64,000 nt of DNA from Hyphomonadaceae bacterium. GTDB lineage: Bacteria > Pseudomonadota > Alphaproteobacteria > Rhizobiales > Hyphomicrobiaceae. Below the pieces are notes generated by a model. It searched no databases and had not been told where the DNA came from. It saw only the letters and a list, made by a program, of their open reading frames with translations. The stretch is from assembly GCA_019747815.1 (NCBI GenBank), contig JAIEQJ010000060.1:20880-84879 (forward strand), given 5' to 3'. The first letter of the stretch is position 1. Every line of letters begins with the position of its first letter. Made by a program: the position numbers and the translations under genes. This document shows positions 39,796 through 49,942 of the stretch, one piece after another.

Positions 39796-41301
39796 ATGCG
39801 CCCTTTGAAGCGACGCAGCCTCGGCGCACTCGTGCTCAAGGCGATATTGGGCGCGGTGGTCACAACCGTCGCGGCCCCGGCGAGCGCGCAGCCAAGCGCG
39901 GAGCGGGCGGCCCATGCGCCGCTGATCGCTGTCGTCGCGTTGAACAGCCAGCGCGTGACCGTCTATTCCGCGCGCGGCAAGATGCTCGAAGCACCCGTCT
40001 CGACCGGCAAGCCGGGCTATGAGACCCCGGCCGGCGTCTACAGCATCCTGCAGAAACGCCGCGACCACTACTCCAATCTCTACAACGATGCCGAGATGCC
40101 CTTCATGCAGCGGCTCACCTGGTCCGGGATTGCCCTGCACGCCGGGGACCTGCCCGGATACCCCGCATCGCACGGCTGCATCCGCATGCCCTATGAGTTC
40201 GCGGCACAGCTCTTTGAGACAACCAAGAGGGGCATGCGGGTGGTGGTGGCGCGGGGCGACGTGAGCCCTGTCGACATTGCGCATCCGGCGCTTTTCAAGC
40301 CGGGACCGGTTCCATCCGCACCCGGCGAGGATCGGGCGCCCGGCCCTCTGCACCTGAGCTCGGCCCCGGGCGGTGGCGCGCCGTTGGACAATGCGGCCGC
40401 GGCGCCACCCCTGACGCGGCGGGCGATGGCGGCAACCAAGGAGGCAGCCGCAGAGGTTGCGGCAAGGCATGTCGACGAGGTCAGGAGAGCCGCAGCCAGG
40501 ATCGAGCGGGAGGCCGAGGCCTTCGAGGACGCGCTGCGCTCCGCCGAAAGTGCAAAGAGGAGAGCCGCAGCACGCATCGAGGAGGCGGACCTTCTGGCCG
40601 CCCATTCGGCCGCATTCGCGCAAGAGATGAAGGACATCAAAGCCAAGGCGCAGGAGCGATTGGCCGCGGCCCAGGCGCAGATCGACGCCGTCTATGCCGA
40701 GGGCAAGGCCAAGATCGATGCAGCGCGCGCCGCGCGCGCCGAGGTCAAGGCGGCGGAGGCAGCCAGGACTGCGGCTCAGAACGAGGCGGTGTTGGCCGTT
40801 GGCCGGCCGGTCTCGGTGTTCATCAGCCGCAAGACCCAGCGTCTGTATGTGCGCCGGGCCTTCCAGCCCCTGTTTGAGAGCGACGTCACCATCCGCAGGC
40901 CCGGTGCGCCGATCGGCACCACGATCTTCACCGCGATGAGCTGGACCAGCGACGATGCGGAGCTGCGTTGGACGGCGCTGTCCATGCACGCCCATCGGGC
41001 GCGCCCGCGTGGCGGCGGGCCGGCACCAACGGACGCGGCGAAAGCGGCGCTGGAGCGCATCTCCATCCCGCAGGACGCCGTCGATCGCATCAATCAGCTC
41101 GTCGTGCCGGGCTCGTCGCTGATCATCTCCGACGAGGCCATGAGCAAGGAGACCGGCGAGGCCACGGACTTTGTGGTGCTGATGGGCGGGGAGCCTCAGG
41201 GCGGCGTCGCGCGTCGCCGGCTCAGCCCCTATGTGGCGCGGGATGACGATGACGGCCCGTTCCTGTCCGGCGGTGGCTTCAACGTCTTCTCCTGGTGGTG
41301 A
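39796..41301 (+). CDS. L,D-transpeptidase (YkuD) with coiled coil and second YkuD-like domain
   Basis: The 501-aa envelope protein has a signal peptide ending PASA, then a YkuD domain (residues about 38-150) with VALNSQRVTVYSARGKML, TPAGVYSILQKRRDHYS and the catalytic SHGCIRMP (His126, Cys128). After a Pro/Ala linker there is an Ala/Glu/Lys/Arg-rich coiled coil (about 210-335). The C-terminal part opens VSVFISRKTQRLYVRRAFQP and PGAPIGTTIFTAM, resembling a YkuD domain but lacking the HGC motif. Such enzymes make 3-3 peptidoglycan crosslinks or attach proteins to the wall. The ATG at 39,796 is preferred; 39,763 would add eleven residues. Confidence 0.85.
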   Translation: MRPLKRRSLGALVLKAILGAVVTTVAAPASAQPSAERAAHAPLIAVVALNSQRVTVYSARGKMLEAPVSTGKPGYETPAGVYSILQKRRDHYSNLYNDAEMPFMQRLTWSGIALHAGDLPGYPASHGCIRMPYEFAAQLFETTKRGMRVVVARGDVSPVDIAHPALFKPGPVPSAPGEDRAPGPLHLSSAPGGGAPLDNAAAAPPLTRRAMAATKEAAAEVAARHVDEVRRAAARIEREAEAFEDALRSAESAKRRAAARIEEADLLAAHSAAFAQEMKDIKAKAQERLAAAQAQIDAVYAEGKAKIDAARAARAEVKAAEAARTAAQNEAVLAVGRPVSVFISRKTQRLYVRRAFQPLFESDVTIRRPGAPIGTTIFTAMSWTSDDAELRWTALSMHAHRARPRGGGPAPTDAAKAALERISIPQDAVDRINQLVVPGSSLIISDEAMSKETGEATDFVVLMGGEPQGGVARRRLSPYVARDDDDGPFLSGGGFNVFSWW

Positions 41302-41343
41302 GCAGGGCCGCTGCGGACGAGGCGGATTGGCGACAAGGCCGGC

Positions 41344-42903
41344 CTAGAGCTTGCCCAGGATGGAGACGTCGTCGCCGTCGCGATAGGCGGGATCCGTCCA
41401 GCCGTCCTCGTCGTAGTCGGCCATGCAGCGCTCGGCCAGCTCCACCATCTCCTGGAGCGCGCCCGAGGCCTGGCCCACCTGGAGCGGGAACAGCCGTACC
41501 AACTCGTGACTGCCGGCATAGTTCATCTCGTAAAGCTCGTGGCGTGCGCCGAACTCGGTGCCGATCGCGTCCCACAGCAGCTTCATGGTCTTGATGCGCT
41601 CCTTGTAGTCGATGCCATTGGAGCCGCGCACATAGCGGGCGAGATACTTGTCGATGTCGGGGTTCTTGAAGTCGGCTGCGTTGGACGGCAGGTAGATGAG
41701 GCCAGAGGCGATCACCTTCTCCACGATTGCGCGCACCGCGGGATAGGCTTCCGTCATGAACAGGCGGTAGGCGGTGGAGGCGCGCATGTTGGGCAGCACG
41801 GCACCGTCGACCCAGGGCTCGGGGTTGCAGGCCATGGCATCAGACAGCGACCAGAACAGGTTGCGCCAGCCGATCGCCTCGCCGATCTGCGCCTGCACGC
41901 CGCGAAAGGCTTCCACGCCGGTGGCGCGCGCGGCCTTGTAGAGCAGGCCGCAGATGAAATCGAGCTTCACGGCCATGCGCGTGCAGCCCTGCAGGGTGAA
42001 GCCGTTGACGAAGCCGGAGCGCGGATAGAACGTCTTCAGCCGCTCCACATCGCGATGGATGATGACGTTTTCCCAGGGGATGAAGGCGTTGTCGAACACG
42101 AAGATGGCGTCGTTCTCATCGAAGCGCGAGGTGAGGGGATAGTCCCAGGGCGAGCCGGTGGCGGCTGCGGCCAGCTCGTAGGAGGGGCGGCAGATCAGCT
42201 TGATGCCGGGCGTATTCATGGGGGCGATGAACATCACCACCATGCTGGGATCGATGATCTCCTGGCCCATGTTCTGGCCCAGGAAATTGTAGTGGGTCAG
42301 CGCCGAGTTGGTCGCCACCACCTTGGCACCGGAGACGGTGATGCCGGCATCGGTCTCCTTCTGGATGGTGATGTAGACGTCCTTCACCTGCTCGACGGGC
42401 TTGTTGCGGTCGATCGGCGGGTTGACGAGCGCGTGATTCAAATAGAGCACGGCCTCCTGGCCGCGCTTGTGCCAGGCGCGGGCATTGTCGGCGAACTTGC
42501 CGTAGAAGCCGGCGTTGGCACCCAGCGTATTGAGAAACGCCGCCTTGTAGTCGGGGCTGCGGCCCATCCAGCCATAGGTGATGCGGGCCCAGGCCGCGAT
42601 GGCGTCGCGCTGGGCGACGACGTCCTCGCGCGAGCGCGCGGCCTTGAAGAATTTGTGCGTATAGCCGCCCGAGCCGGTGTCGGTGGGGGCGGTCAGCACA
42701 TCCTTGGTCCTCGGATCGTGGAGCGCGTCGTAGAGCTTGGCGACGGAAGCTGCAGCGTTGCGGAAGGCCGGATGCGTCGTCACATCCTTCACGCGCTCCC
42801 CGTAGATGTAGATCTCGCGCCCGTCGCGCAACGACTCCAGAAACTCGCCGCCCGTGAAGGGGCGCTTCTTGCCTTCAAGAATATCTTCCGGGTGCTGGGG
42901 CAT
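41344..42903 (-). CDS. HpaB-family (4-hydroxyphenylacetate 3-hydroxylase type) flavin-dependent oxygenase
   Basis: The 519-aa protein belongs to the HpaB/PvcC flavoprotein hydroxylase family, which uses reduced FAD supplied by a reductase. N-terminal marks are RPFTGGEFLESLRDGREIYI and GERVKDVTTHPAFRNAA; the flavin region is ITVSGAKVVATNSALTH, followed by a C-terminal helical domain with AQIGEAIGWRNLFWSLSDAM. I chose the ATG at 42,903, which follows GGAAGAAG; an ATG at 42,948 would add 15 residues. No hpaC-type reductase lies nearby and neither neighbour belongs to a phenol pathway, so the substrate is open. The 4-hydroxybutyryl-CoA dehydratase branch of the same fold is the alternative. Confidence 0.85.
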   Translation of the reverse strand: MPQHPEDILEGKKRPFTGGEFLESLRDGREIYIYGERVKDVTTHPAFRNAAASVAKLYDALHDPRTKDVLTAPTDTGSGGYTHKFFKAARSREDVVAQRDAIAAWARITYGWMGRSPDYKAAFLNTLGANAGFYGKFADNARAWHKRGQEAVLYLNHALVNPPIDRNKPVEQVKDVYITIQKETDAGITVSGAKVVATNSALTHYNFLGQNMGQEIIDPSMVVMFIAPMNTPGIKLICRPSYELAAAATGSPWDYPLTSRFDENDAIFVFDNAFIPWENVIIHRDVERLKTFYPRSGFVNGFTLQGCTRMAVKLDFICGLLYKAARATGVEAFRGVQAQIGEAIGWRNLFWSLSDAMACNPEPWVDGAVLPNMRASTAYRLFMTEAYPAVRAIVEKVIASGLIYLPSNAADFKNPDIDKYLARYVRGSNGIDYKERIKTMKLLWDAIGTEFGARHELYEMNYAGSHELVRLFPLQVGQASGALQEMVELAERCMADYDEDGWTDPAYRDGDDVSILGKL

Positions 42904-43317
42904 GTCTTCTTCCACGGTGACGCTCGTGCTCTGGGGCATGATAGTCAACGGCGCGGGCGGCGCCTACGTGCCTGGCAAGATCTGCCGAGGCGCGATGAGC
43001 GGCATGGTTTGCGCAAGCTTCAGCGCGGCCGAAAACACCTCGTTTCCGTCAAAATGCGGTCGCGGGGTGGCCGCGGTGGTGCCGCAATGAGTTGCGAGAT
43101 TCCAAGCGTTGCCTCTCGGCCCGGTTCGCGGTGAGACTTCGGATCACTCAGCCCCCCAGCCCCCCGGGGTCACGTCGCGGAACCGGGCCACTTGGCCCGC
43201 GCAGGGTCCTCAGAGGAACGAACCCAGAAAAAACGACAGTCACGCCCATCCGCGGCGTTTCAGCGGCTCACTCTTGGGCTTGAGCAACGTGCGCCGGCGG
43301 GCGCATGCACGGGCGTG
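42904..43317. other. 414-bp region without a supported gene
   Basis: The gap between the HpaB-like start and the DUF1223 stop holds no credible open frame. It includes the promoter of the hydroxylase gene. A C-run and G-run (CCCCCCAGCCCCCCGGGG near 43,151) are notable only for composition. Confidence 0.5.
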
Positions 43318-44100
43318 TCAGAAATTCTTGATGATCGCAGCCCCGACGATGGGTCCAACAGGTCCCTGTTGGACCAGCACAACGCAGCGGTCGGCACCGG
43401 TATGCATGATGCTGTTGCGCTGGAGCTGAACGGTCATCGCCCTGCCGTTCCACATGCCGATCGGCATGAGATCCCGCACCACGTTGGAATAGGTGATCGT
43501 CTTGCCCTTGTTCTCGCCCCGGGCGATCGGCACTTGCACGCTCGGGCTGAGCACCCCGAGCCACACCGTAGCTTCCCTGACAGCGCTGCCGAGCGGGGCG
43601 GCACCGATCTTGATCGTCAGCTTGTCATCGGTGGCGGAGAGGTTCACCGGCACATGTGACAGGGCAACGGTCTTGTTCGTCTTCTCGATGGCGGCGGAGA
43701 TCTTGAGTTCGTCGGTGCCGTTCACATGCACCGCCCCGTTGACCACCATTTGCGGCGTATAGATCATGCCATCGCCGAGCACCTTGGCGTAGGCTTTCTG
43801 CCGCTCGCTGAACTTGGGCTGAGCCAATGTGTCCTTCCAGCCCAGATAGTCCCAGTAGTCCACCGACAGCGACACGGCGATGATGTCGTCCCGTTTCGCC
43901 AGCTGGTTCAACACCGCATCCGCCGCTGGACACGCGGCGCAGCTCTGGCTGGTGTACAGCTCTACGACCGCTTTCGGCTCCGAAACGATGTGCGATGCAT
44001 TATGGCTGGCCAACGTCACGCCGTCGGCCCTTTGTGCCTGGGCCAGCCCCGCAAATCCGGCGAAGCCGGCTGCAAGTGCTATGAGCGCGACAAAGCGCAT
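43318..44100 (-). CDS. DUF1223 family thioredoxin-like secreted protein
   Basis: The 260-aa protein has a signal peptide (MRFVALIALAAGFAGFAGLA) and the DUF1223 core: VVELYTSQSCAACPAADAVL, with a CxxC redox-type motif, then SVDYWDYLGWKDTLAQPKFS, ERQKAYAKVLG and YTPQMVVNGAVHVNG. The fold resembles thioredoxin, and the protein should act in the periplasm; function is unknown. Start ATG is at 44,100. It commonly follows acnA in alphaproteobacteria, as here, with a 144-bp gap. Confidence 0.9.
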   Translation of the reverse strand: MRFVALIALAAGFAGFAGLAQAQRADGVTLASHNASHIVSEPKAVVELYTSQSCAACPAADAVLNQLAKRDDIIAVSLSVDYWDYLGWKDTLAQPKFSERQKAYAKVLGDGMIYTPQMVVNGAVHVNGTDELKISAAIEKTNKTVALSHVPVNLSATDDKLTIKIGAAPLGSAVREATVWLGVLSPSVQVPIARGENKGKTITYSNVVRDLMPIGMWNGRAMTVQLQRNSIMHTGADRCVVLVQQGPVGPIVGAAIIKNF

Positions 44101-44244
44101 AGGCCGTCCTTCCGCCTGGGCAATGCTCCCCTGTCGCAACGGAATATCGGGATTTGGCCGATCAAGTGCGAGTCACGAATGGGTGAGACGACATGTCCAG
44201 AATAGACCTCGTGTAGAATGCGCATGCTCAATAACCAACGCAGG

Positions 44245-46938
44245 TTAGGCTGCATTTGCCAGATTACGCAGAACAAAGGGCAAAATACCTCCGTGGCGAT
44301 AGTAACCCAACTCTTCCTCGGTATCGATACGGCAAAGAACCTCGATCTGGCTGGTTTTCCCGTCCGGGCCCGTGATGGCAACGGCAACCTTCTGGCGAGG
44401 CCTAAGGTCGGCCAGATTGCGAATGGTTACCGTCTCCCGGCCGGTCAAACCTAGGGTCTGCCAGGACTGGCCCTCGGCCAGCACCAGCGGCAGCACGCCC
44501 ATGCCGACCAGGTTCGAGCGGTGAATGCGCTCGAACGATTGGGCAATCACGGCGCGAATGCCCAGCAGCCGGGTGCCTTTCGCCGCCCAGTCGCGGCTGG
44601 AGCCGGTGCCATACTCCCGGCCCGCGAACACCACCAGCGGCTCCCCCTCGGCCTTGTAGCGCATGGCGGCGTCGTAGATCGACAGCGTCTCGCCGGACGG
44701 CGTGTGGATGGTGTTGCCGCCTTCCTTGCCGCCCATCATCATGTTCTTGATGCGCACGTTGGCGAACGTGCCGCGCATCATCACGTTGTGGTTGCCGCGG
44801 CGCGCCCCGTAGGAATTGAAATCGGCGGGGCGCACCTGATGCTCGACGAGGTAGGTGCCGGCCGGCCCGTCCTTCTTGATCGAGCCGGCGGGCGAGATGT
44901 GGTCGGTCGTGATGCTGTCCTGGAACAGGCCGAGCACGTGCGCATTCACAACGTCGCCGATCGGCAGCGGCGTGGGCGAGATGTCCTCGAAATAGGGCGG
45001 GTTCTGCACGTAGGTCGAGCCCGAGTTCCAGCGATAGGTGAGGCTGGGCTTGGCCTTGCCCATGGCGCGCCACCTCTCGTCGCCTTCGAACACGGCGCCG
45101 TAGCGCTTGGCGAACATGTCGGGGGTGACCGAGGTGCGGATCAGCTCGGCAATCTCGGCCGACGTCGGCCAGATGTCCTTCAGATGGACGGGCTGGCCGT
45201 CGGACCCGGTGCCCAGCGGCTCCGATGTCAGGTCGCGGTTGAGCGTGCCGGCGATGGCGTAGGCGACGACCAGCGGCGGCGAGGCAAGGTAGTTGGCCTT
45301 CACGTCCGGATTGACGCGGCCCTCGAAGTTGCGATTGCCCGACAGTACGGCGGCCACGACGAGGTCGCCGCCGCGCACGGCATCGGCGATGGTGTCGGGC
45401 AGGGGGCCGGAATTGCCGATGCAGGTGGTGCAGCCGTAGCCCGCCAGATTGAAGCCGAGCGCGTCGAGGTCCTCCTGCAGGCCGGCCTTGGCCAGGTAAT
45501 CCGTGACGACCTGGGAGCCGGGCGCCAGCGAGGTTTTCACCCAGGGCTGCGCCTTCAGGCCCTTCTTGCGGGCGTTGCGCGCCACCAGCCCGGCGGCGAT
45601 GAGCACCGAGGGGTTGGATGTGTTCGTGCACGAGGTGATGGCGGCAATGACGACGTCGCCGTTGCCGAGATCGTAGTCGGTGCCGTCCACCTTCACCCGC
45701 TGCTTGAGATTGGCGCCCTTGACGATGTCCGGCAGCGCGGCGGCAAAACCGCTCTTGGCTTGCGTGAGCGGCACGCGATCCTGCGGCCGCTTCGGGCCCG
45801 CCATCGACGGTTCGACGGTTGAGAGATCGAGCTGCAGCACGTCGGTGAAGACGGGCTTGGCGCCGCGTTCGCGCCACAAGCCCTGGGCCTTGCAGTAGGC
45901 CTCCACGAGGGCCACGCGGTCTGCCGCCCGGCCGGTGGCCTTGAGGTATTTGATGGTATCTGCATCGACCGGGAAGAACCCGCAGGTGGCACCGTACTCG
46001 GGGGCCATATTGGCAATCGTTGCGCGGTCCTCCACCGAGAGATGGTCGAGGCCGTCGCCGTAGTACTCGACGAATTTCTCCACCACGCCGCGCTTGCGCA
46101 GCATCTGCGTGCAGGTGAGCACCAGGTCGGTGGCGGTCACCCCTTCGCGCAGTTTGCCCTTGAAGCCGAAGCCGATCACCTCGGGGATCACCATGGCCAC
46201 GGGCTGTCCCAGCATGGCGGCTTCCGCCTCGATGCCGCCCACGCCCCAGCCCAGCACGCCGAGCGCGTTCACCATGGTGGTGTGGCTGTCGGTGCCCACG
46301 CACGTGTCGGGAAAGGCCTGCGTGGTCCTGCCGATCGCCTTGGTCCACACCGATTGCGCCAGATATTCGAGATTGACCTGGTGGCAGATGCCGGTGCCGG
46401 GGGGCACGACGCGGAAGTTGTTGAATGCGCCCGCGCCCCAGCGCAGGAACTCGTAGCGCTCCCTGTTGCGCTCGTACTCGAGCTCGACGTTTCTCTTGAA
46501 GGCATCGGCCGAACCGAAGAAGTCCACCATCACGGAGTGATCGATGACGAGGTCCACCGGCACCAGGGGGTTGATCTTGGAGGGGTCGCCGTTCAGATGC
46601 CGCATGGCATCGCGCATGGCCGCCAGGTCGACGACCGCAGGTACCCCGGTGAAGTCCTGCATCAAAACCCGTGCGGGTCGATAGGCGATCTCGCGCGTGG
46701 AGGTCTTGGCCTTGAGCCATTCCGCCACCGCGCGGATGTCGTCGGCCTTGACCGACCGCCCATCCTCGAATCGCAGTAGGTTCTCCAGCAGCACCTTCAA
46801 GGACAGCGGCAGGCTTCCGATCCCGGCGAGCCCGTTCCTTTCCGCATCCGGCAGCGAGAAATATTCGTATGTCCTGGCGCCGACGGTGAGCGATTTGCGG
46901 CACTTGAAGCTGTCAGGATGGGTCGGGGCTGAGCTCAT
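44245..46938 (-). CDS. acnA: Aconitate hydratase A
   Basis: AcnA isomerises citrate to isocitrate in the TCA cycle with a [4Fe-4S] cluster. The 897-aa length is typical. It has [36 protein letters not shown], the cluster cysteines in [17 protein letters not shown] and [16 protein letters not shown], and the swivel domain with [16 protein letters not shown] and [14 protein letters not shown]. The ATG at 46,938 begins [10 protein letters not shown]. It is divergent from ccmA, an arrangement known in Bradyrhizobium. A perfect palindrome lies upstream at 46,978. Confidence 0.97.
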   Translation of the reverse strand: MSSAPTHPDSFKCRKSLTVGARTYEYFSLPDAERNGLAGIGSLPLSLKVLLENLLRFEDGRSVKADDIRAVAEWLKAKTSTREIAYRPARVLMQDFTGVPAVVDLAAMRDAMRHLNGDPSKINPLVPVDLVIDHSVMVDFFGSADAFKRNVELEYERNRERYEFLRWGAGAFNNFRVVPPGTGICHQVNLEYLAQSVWTKAIGRTTQAFPDTCVGTDSHTTMVNALGVLGWGVGGIEAEAAMLGQPVAMVIPEVIGFGFKGKLREGVTATDLVLTCTQMLRKRGVVEKFVEYYGDGLDHLSVEDRATIANMAPEYGATCGFFPVDADTIKYLKATGRAADRVALVEAYCKAQGLWRERGAKPVFTDVLQLDLSTVEPSMAGPKRPQDRVPLTQAKSGFAAALPDIVKGANLKQRVKVDGTDYDLGNGDVVIAAITSCTNTSNPSVLIAAGLVARNARKKGLKAQPWVKTSLAPGSQVVTDYLAKAGLQEDLDALGFNLAGYGCTTCIGNSGPLPDTIADAVRGGDLVVAAVLSGNRNFEGRVNPDVKANYLASPPLVVAYAIAGTLNRDLTSEPLGTGSDGQPVHLKDIWPTSAEIAELIRTSVTPDMFAKRYGAVFEGDERWRAMGKAKPSLTYRWNSGSTYVQNPPYFEDISPTPLPIGDVVNAHVLGLFQDSITTDHISPAGSIKKDGPAGTYLVEHQVRPADFNSYGARRGNHNVMMRGTFANVRIKNMMMGGKEGGNTIHTPSGETLSIYDAAMRYKAEGEPLVVFAGREYGTGSSRDWAAKGTRLLGIRAVIAQSFERIHRSNLVGMGVLPLVLAEGQSWQTLGLTGRETVTIRNLADLRPRQKVAVAITGPDGKTSQIEVLCRIDTEEELGYYRHGGILPFVLRNLANAA

Positions 46939-46977
46939 GGGCTGCAAATCTCCTTGCGAACCGACCGCACAGCGCGA

Positions 46978-46990
46978 GAGACGACGTCTC
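46978..46990. promoter_or_regulatory. Palindrome in acnA/ccmA divergent promoter region
   Basis: GAGACG-A-CGTCTC is a perfect 13-bp palindrome 40 bp upstream of acnA in the gap to ccmA (47,062). The binding protein is unknown. The ccmA side of the gap is locally AT-rich (TATATAGC, TAATATG near 47,020-47,036) and probably carries the ccm promoter. Confidence 0.4.
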
Positions 46991-47061
46991 GGGCTGGCCT
47001 CGGGGCGAATCCAGGCCGTATATAGCGCTTCTAATATGCGCTCCCTGTGGGTAAAAGTCCC

Positions 47062-47676
47062 ATGAAGTTGATTGGCGACAAGTTGTCCGCAGTTCGCGGC
47101 GGACGCCGGTTGTTCTTGGAGCTGTCGCTCGGCCTCGCGGCGGGCGAGGCGCTGGTTGTGATGGGCCCCAACGGCGCCGGCAAGACGACCCTGCTGCGCA
47201 TCATTGCCGGTCTCGCGCCGCCCACGGCCGGGCGGGTTTGGCTGGAGGGCGGCGCGCCGGATCATGCCGTGAGCGAGCAGTGCCACTACGTCGGCCACGC
47301 CAATGCCGTGAAGGCGGGCCTGACGGTTGCCGAGAACGCAAATTTTTGGCGCCGCTTCCTCGGAGGCGTGCGCGCGGAGACCGATACGGCGTTGGAAACG
47401 CTCGGCTTGTCGGGCCTGCGCGACATCCCGGCGGGCTATCTGTCCGCCGGCCAGAAACGGCGGCTGGGCCTTGCGCGCCTGCTGCTGGCCGAGCGTCCGC
47501 TCTGGCTGCTCGATGAGCCGACCACCTCGCTCGACAGCGGCGCGCAGGAGACATTGACCAGCGTGGTGAATGGGCATCTGGCGCGCGGCGGCATGGTGAT
47601 GGCGGCCACGCACGCACCCCTGGGCTTTGTCAAATCGCGCGAGCTGTTTCTCGATGGGACGGCGCAAGCGGCATGA
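47062..47676 (+). CDS. ccmA: Haem exporter ATP-binding protein CcmA
   Basis: CcmA is the ATPase of the CcmABCD complex that delivers haem to CcmE for cytochrome c maturation. The 204-aa protein has Walker [17 protein letters not shown], the ABC signature [16 protein letters not shown], Walker [13 protein letters not shown] and the switch His in AATHAPL. The ATG at 47,062 is preferred; a GTG 15 bases upstream would add five residues. It overlaps ccmB by four bases (ATGA). First gene of the ccmABCDG operon. Confidence 0.96.
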   Translation: MKLIGDKLSAVRGGRRLFLELSLGLAAGEALVVMGPNGAGKTTLLRIIAGLAPPTAGRVWLEGGAPDHAVSEQCHYVGHANAVKAGLTVAENANFWRRFLGGVRAETDTALETLGLSGLRDIPAGYLSAGQKRRLGLARLLLAERPLWLLDEPTTSLDSGAQETLTSVVNGHLARGGMVMAATHAPLGFVKSRELFLDGTAQAA

Positions 47677-48341
47677 AAGCATTCTGGCAGCTGGTCGGCC
47701 GCGATCTGGCGATCGCCTGGCGGGAAGGGGGGACGATCGGCGTCACGCTGGGGTTCTACCTCATCGTCGTGGCGATGCTGCCGCTGGGTCTCGGGCCCGA
47801 CCTCAACCTGTTGTCGCGCATCGCTCCCGGCGTGCTGTGGGTGGCGCTGCTGCTGTCCGCCCTGCTCTCCCTGGGCCGCCTGTTCGAGACCGACTACGAG
47901 GACGGCTCGCTGGAGGTGATGGCCACCGGGCCGCTGCCGCTGGAGGCCGTTGCCGCCGCCAAGAGCCTGGCGCATTGGCTCACCACCGGCCTGCCCTTGA
48001 CCGTGCTGGCCCCGATCCTGGGCCTGCTCTTGAACCTGCCGCTGGAGGGTTACGGCGTGCTGGTCGTCACCATGCTGGCGGGAACGCCCGCCGTCAGTTT
48101 CATCGGTGCCATCGGGGCGGCCTTGACGCTGCGGGCCCGGCGCGGAGGCTTGCTGCTGGCCCTGCTGATGCTGCCTCTGTTTGTTCCAACCCTCACATTC
48201 GGAATTTCCGCGGTCGGTGCGGCGTTGATGGCAACTGAGGCCTTCACGCCGTCCTTCCTGATCCTGGTGGCGGTTTCGCTGGCCTCGGTGGTGCTGGCGC
48301 CCTTGGCGGCGGCCGCAGCCCTCAGGCTCCAGCTTCAGTAG
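47673..48341 (+). CDS. ccmB: Haem exporter membrane protein CcmB
   Basis: CcmB is the six-segment integral membrane partner of CcmA. The 222-aa product has the family N terminus [17 protein letters not shown], the [20 protein letters not shown] block and the [15 protein letters not shown] loop, and [20 protein letters not shown]. It begins in an ATGA overlap with ccmA; ccmC follows after 44 bp. Confidence 0.96.
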   Translation: MKAFWQLVGRDLAIAWREGGTIGVTLGFYLIVVAMLPLGLGPDLNLLSRIAPGVLWVALLLSALLSLGRLFETDYEDGSLEVMATGPLPLEAVAAAKSLAHWLTTGLPLTVLAPILGLLLNLPLEGYGVLVVTMLAGTPAVSFIGAIGAALTLRARRGGLLLALLMLPLFVPTLTFGISAVGAALMATEAFTPSFLILVAVSLASVVLAPLAAAAALRLQLQ

Positions 48342-48385
48342 GGACAAATGGCCGGTTTGCAGTCGGACAAGCAAAGGCCTAGATC

Positions 48386-49147
48386 ATGGCCATGCAGACG
48401 CTGACCCAGAGGCTGGCCAACCCCACGCGTTTCATGGCGTTGTCGGCGCGCCTGCTGCCCTGGATTGGCGCGCTGGCCGCCGCTCTCATCGTCCTCGGCC
48501 TCTACATGGCGTTCTTCACGGCTCCACCGGACTATCAGCAGGGCCACACCGCCAAGATCATGTATGTGCACGTGCCCGCAGCCTGGCTCGCCATGTTCGG
48601 CTATGCGCTGGTTGCGGCATCGAGCTTCGGCCTCTTGGTGTTTCGCCATCCCCTGGCCGACGTCTCGGCCAAGGCCGCGGCGCCGATCGGCGCCGTGTTC
48701 ACGTTCCTGTGCCTCGTCACCGGATCGCTGTGGGGCAAGCCCATGTGGGGCGCCTTCTGGGCCTGGGACCCGCGGCTCACCTCGGTGCTCATTCTCTTCT
48801 TTCTTTACCTCGGCCTCATCGCCCTGCGCTCCTCCATCGAGGACGAGCAACTGGCGGGCAACCTGACGGCGATCCTGGCCATCGTCGGCATCGTCATCCT
48901 GCCCATCATCAGGTTCTCGGTGGACTGGAACAGCATCCACCAGCAACCGAGCGTTTCCCGCCTCGGTATGCCGGCGATCCATCCGTCGATCCTGTGGCCG
49001 CTGCTGGTCATGGCGGCGGGGATGACCTTGCTGTTCGCCGCGCTGCATCTGAAAGCGATGCGCAACGAGATCCTGCGCCGCCGGGTCAAGGCGCTGCGGC
49101 TGGTGGAGGTGCAATCAGCAGCCGGCCTGGCGCAGCCGGCGGAGTGA
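48386..49147 (+). CDS. ccmC: Haem-handling protein CcmC
   Basis: CcmC binds haem through two His and a Trp-rich periplasmic loop and loads CcmE. The 253-aa protein has six hydrophobic segments, the KIMYVHVPAAWLAMFGY region with one ligand His, and the tryptophan motif WGKPMWGAFWAWDPR, then NSIHQQPSV with the second His. The ATG at 48,386 (MAMQTLTQRL) could also be 48,392. ccmD starts six bases after its stop. Confidence 0.96.
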   Translation: MAMQTLTQRLANPTRFMALSARLLPWIGALAAALIVLGLYMAFFTAPPDYQQGHTAKIMYVHVPAAWLAMFGYALVAASSFGLLVFRHPLADVSAKAAAPIGAVFTFLCLVTGSLWGKPMWGAFWAWDPRLTSVLILFFLYLGLIALRSSIEDEQLAGNLTAILAIVGIVILPIIRFSVDWNSIHQQPSVSRLGMPAIHPSILWPLLVMAAGMTLLFAALHLKAMRNEILRRRVKALRLVEVQSAAGLAQPAE

Positions 49148-49152
49148 GCAGC

Positions 49153-49341
49153 ATGACCCCCTGGGACCTCGGACCGCACGCGGCTTTCATCTGGGCGTCC
49201 TACGCCATCGTGGCCGTTGTGCTGGCCGTGCTGGCGGGGTGGCTCATGTTCGACGGGCGCCGCCAGCAGCGCCTGATCGACGGGTTGGAAGCGCGCGGCG
49301 TGCGGCGCCGGTCGAGCCGCAGCGGCGCTGAGACGGGTTGA
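49153..49341 (+). CDS. ccmD: Haem exporter small protein CcmD
   Basis: The 62-aa protein has one membrane segment near residues 10-32 (PHAAFIWASYAIVAVVLAVL) and a basic C-terminal tail, the standard CcmD form. CcmD helps release haem-loaded CcmE from CcmABC. It lies between ccmC and ccmG, and its divergent short sequence is recognised mainly by the PHAAFIWASY motif and position. Confidence 0.93.
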   Translation: MTPWDLGPHAAFIWASYAIVAVVLAVLAGWLMFDGRRQQRLIDGLEARGVRRRSSRSGAETG

Positions 49342-49346
49342 TCCAC

Positions 49347-49940
49347 ATGCAGAACAAGCCGCTCGCCGCCGAGGGTCGCACCGGGCGCTCAAGCCAGCTT
49401 TTCTGGCCGCTCGTGATTTTTGCCATCCTGGCGCTGGTGTTTGCTCTTGCGCTCAAGAGCGGTGATCCTTCCAAGCTGCCCTCGGCGCTGATCGGGCGGC
49501 CCGCCCCGGCCATTGCCTTGCCCGCGCTCGAAGGCTTGAACGAAGGGGGGCGTCCGGTCGGCGGCTTCAGCAACAAGGACTTGGCCACGGGCGAGGCGTC
49601 GGTCGTCAACTTCTGGGCCTCCTGGTGTGCGCCCTGCGTACAGGAGCATCCGCTGCTGGTGGCGCTGAAGGAGCGCACGGGCGTGAAGCTCTATGGCATC
49701 AACTACAAGGACCAGGCGGCCACCGCGCGCCGCTTCCTCGGCCGCTACGGCAATCCGTTCGTGGCGGTGGGCGTCGATGCCAACGGCCGGGCGGCCATCG
49801 AGTGGGGTGTGACCGGCATGCCGGAGACCTTCATCATCAATGGCAAGGGCGAGATCGTCTACAAGCACATCGGGCCGATCTCGGCGGAGTCGCTGGAGGC
49901 CAAGATCATTCCGATGGTGCGCGCCGCCGCGGCCCGCTGA
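49347..49940 (+). CDS. ccmG: Thiol:disulfide interchange protein CcmG/DsbE
   Basis: CcmG is a membrane-anchored periplasmic thioredoxin that reduces apocytochrome c cysteines for haem attachment. The 197-aa product has an N-terminal anchor (FWPLVIFAILALVFALAL) and a thioredoxin domain with active site WASWCAPCVQEHP and cis-Pro region TGMPETFII, plus the CcmG-specific YGINYKDQ. I start at ATG 49,347; a TTG nine bases upstream is also in frame. It ends two bases before the convergent nhaA stop. ccmE, ccmF and ccmH are elsewhere. Confidence 0.96.
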   Translation: MQNKPLAAEGRTGRSSQLFWPLVIFAILALVFALALKSGDPSKLPSALIGRPAPAIALPALEGLNEGGRPVGGFSNKDLATGEASVVNFWASWCAPCVQEHPLLVALKERTGVKLYGINYKDQAATARRFLGRYGNPFVAVGVDANGRAAIEWGVTGMPETFIINGKGEIVYKHIGPISAESLEAKIIPMVRAAAAR

Positions 49941-49942
49941 GC

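Noticed and set aside
39573..39829. Small minus-strand gene after pta ending TWDRLEELLKA
   Set aside because: The coding-looking tail is blocked by a stop after about 32 codons upstream and has no start or ribosome binding site.
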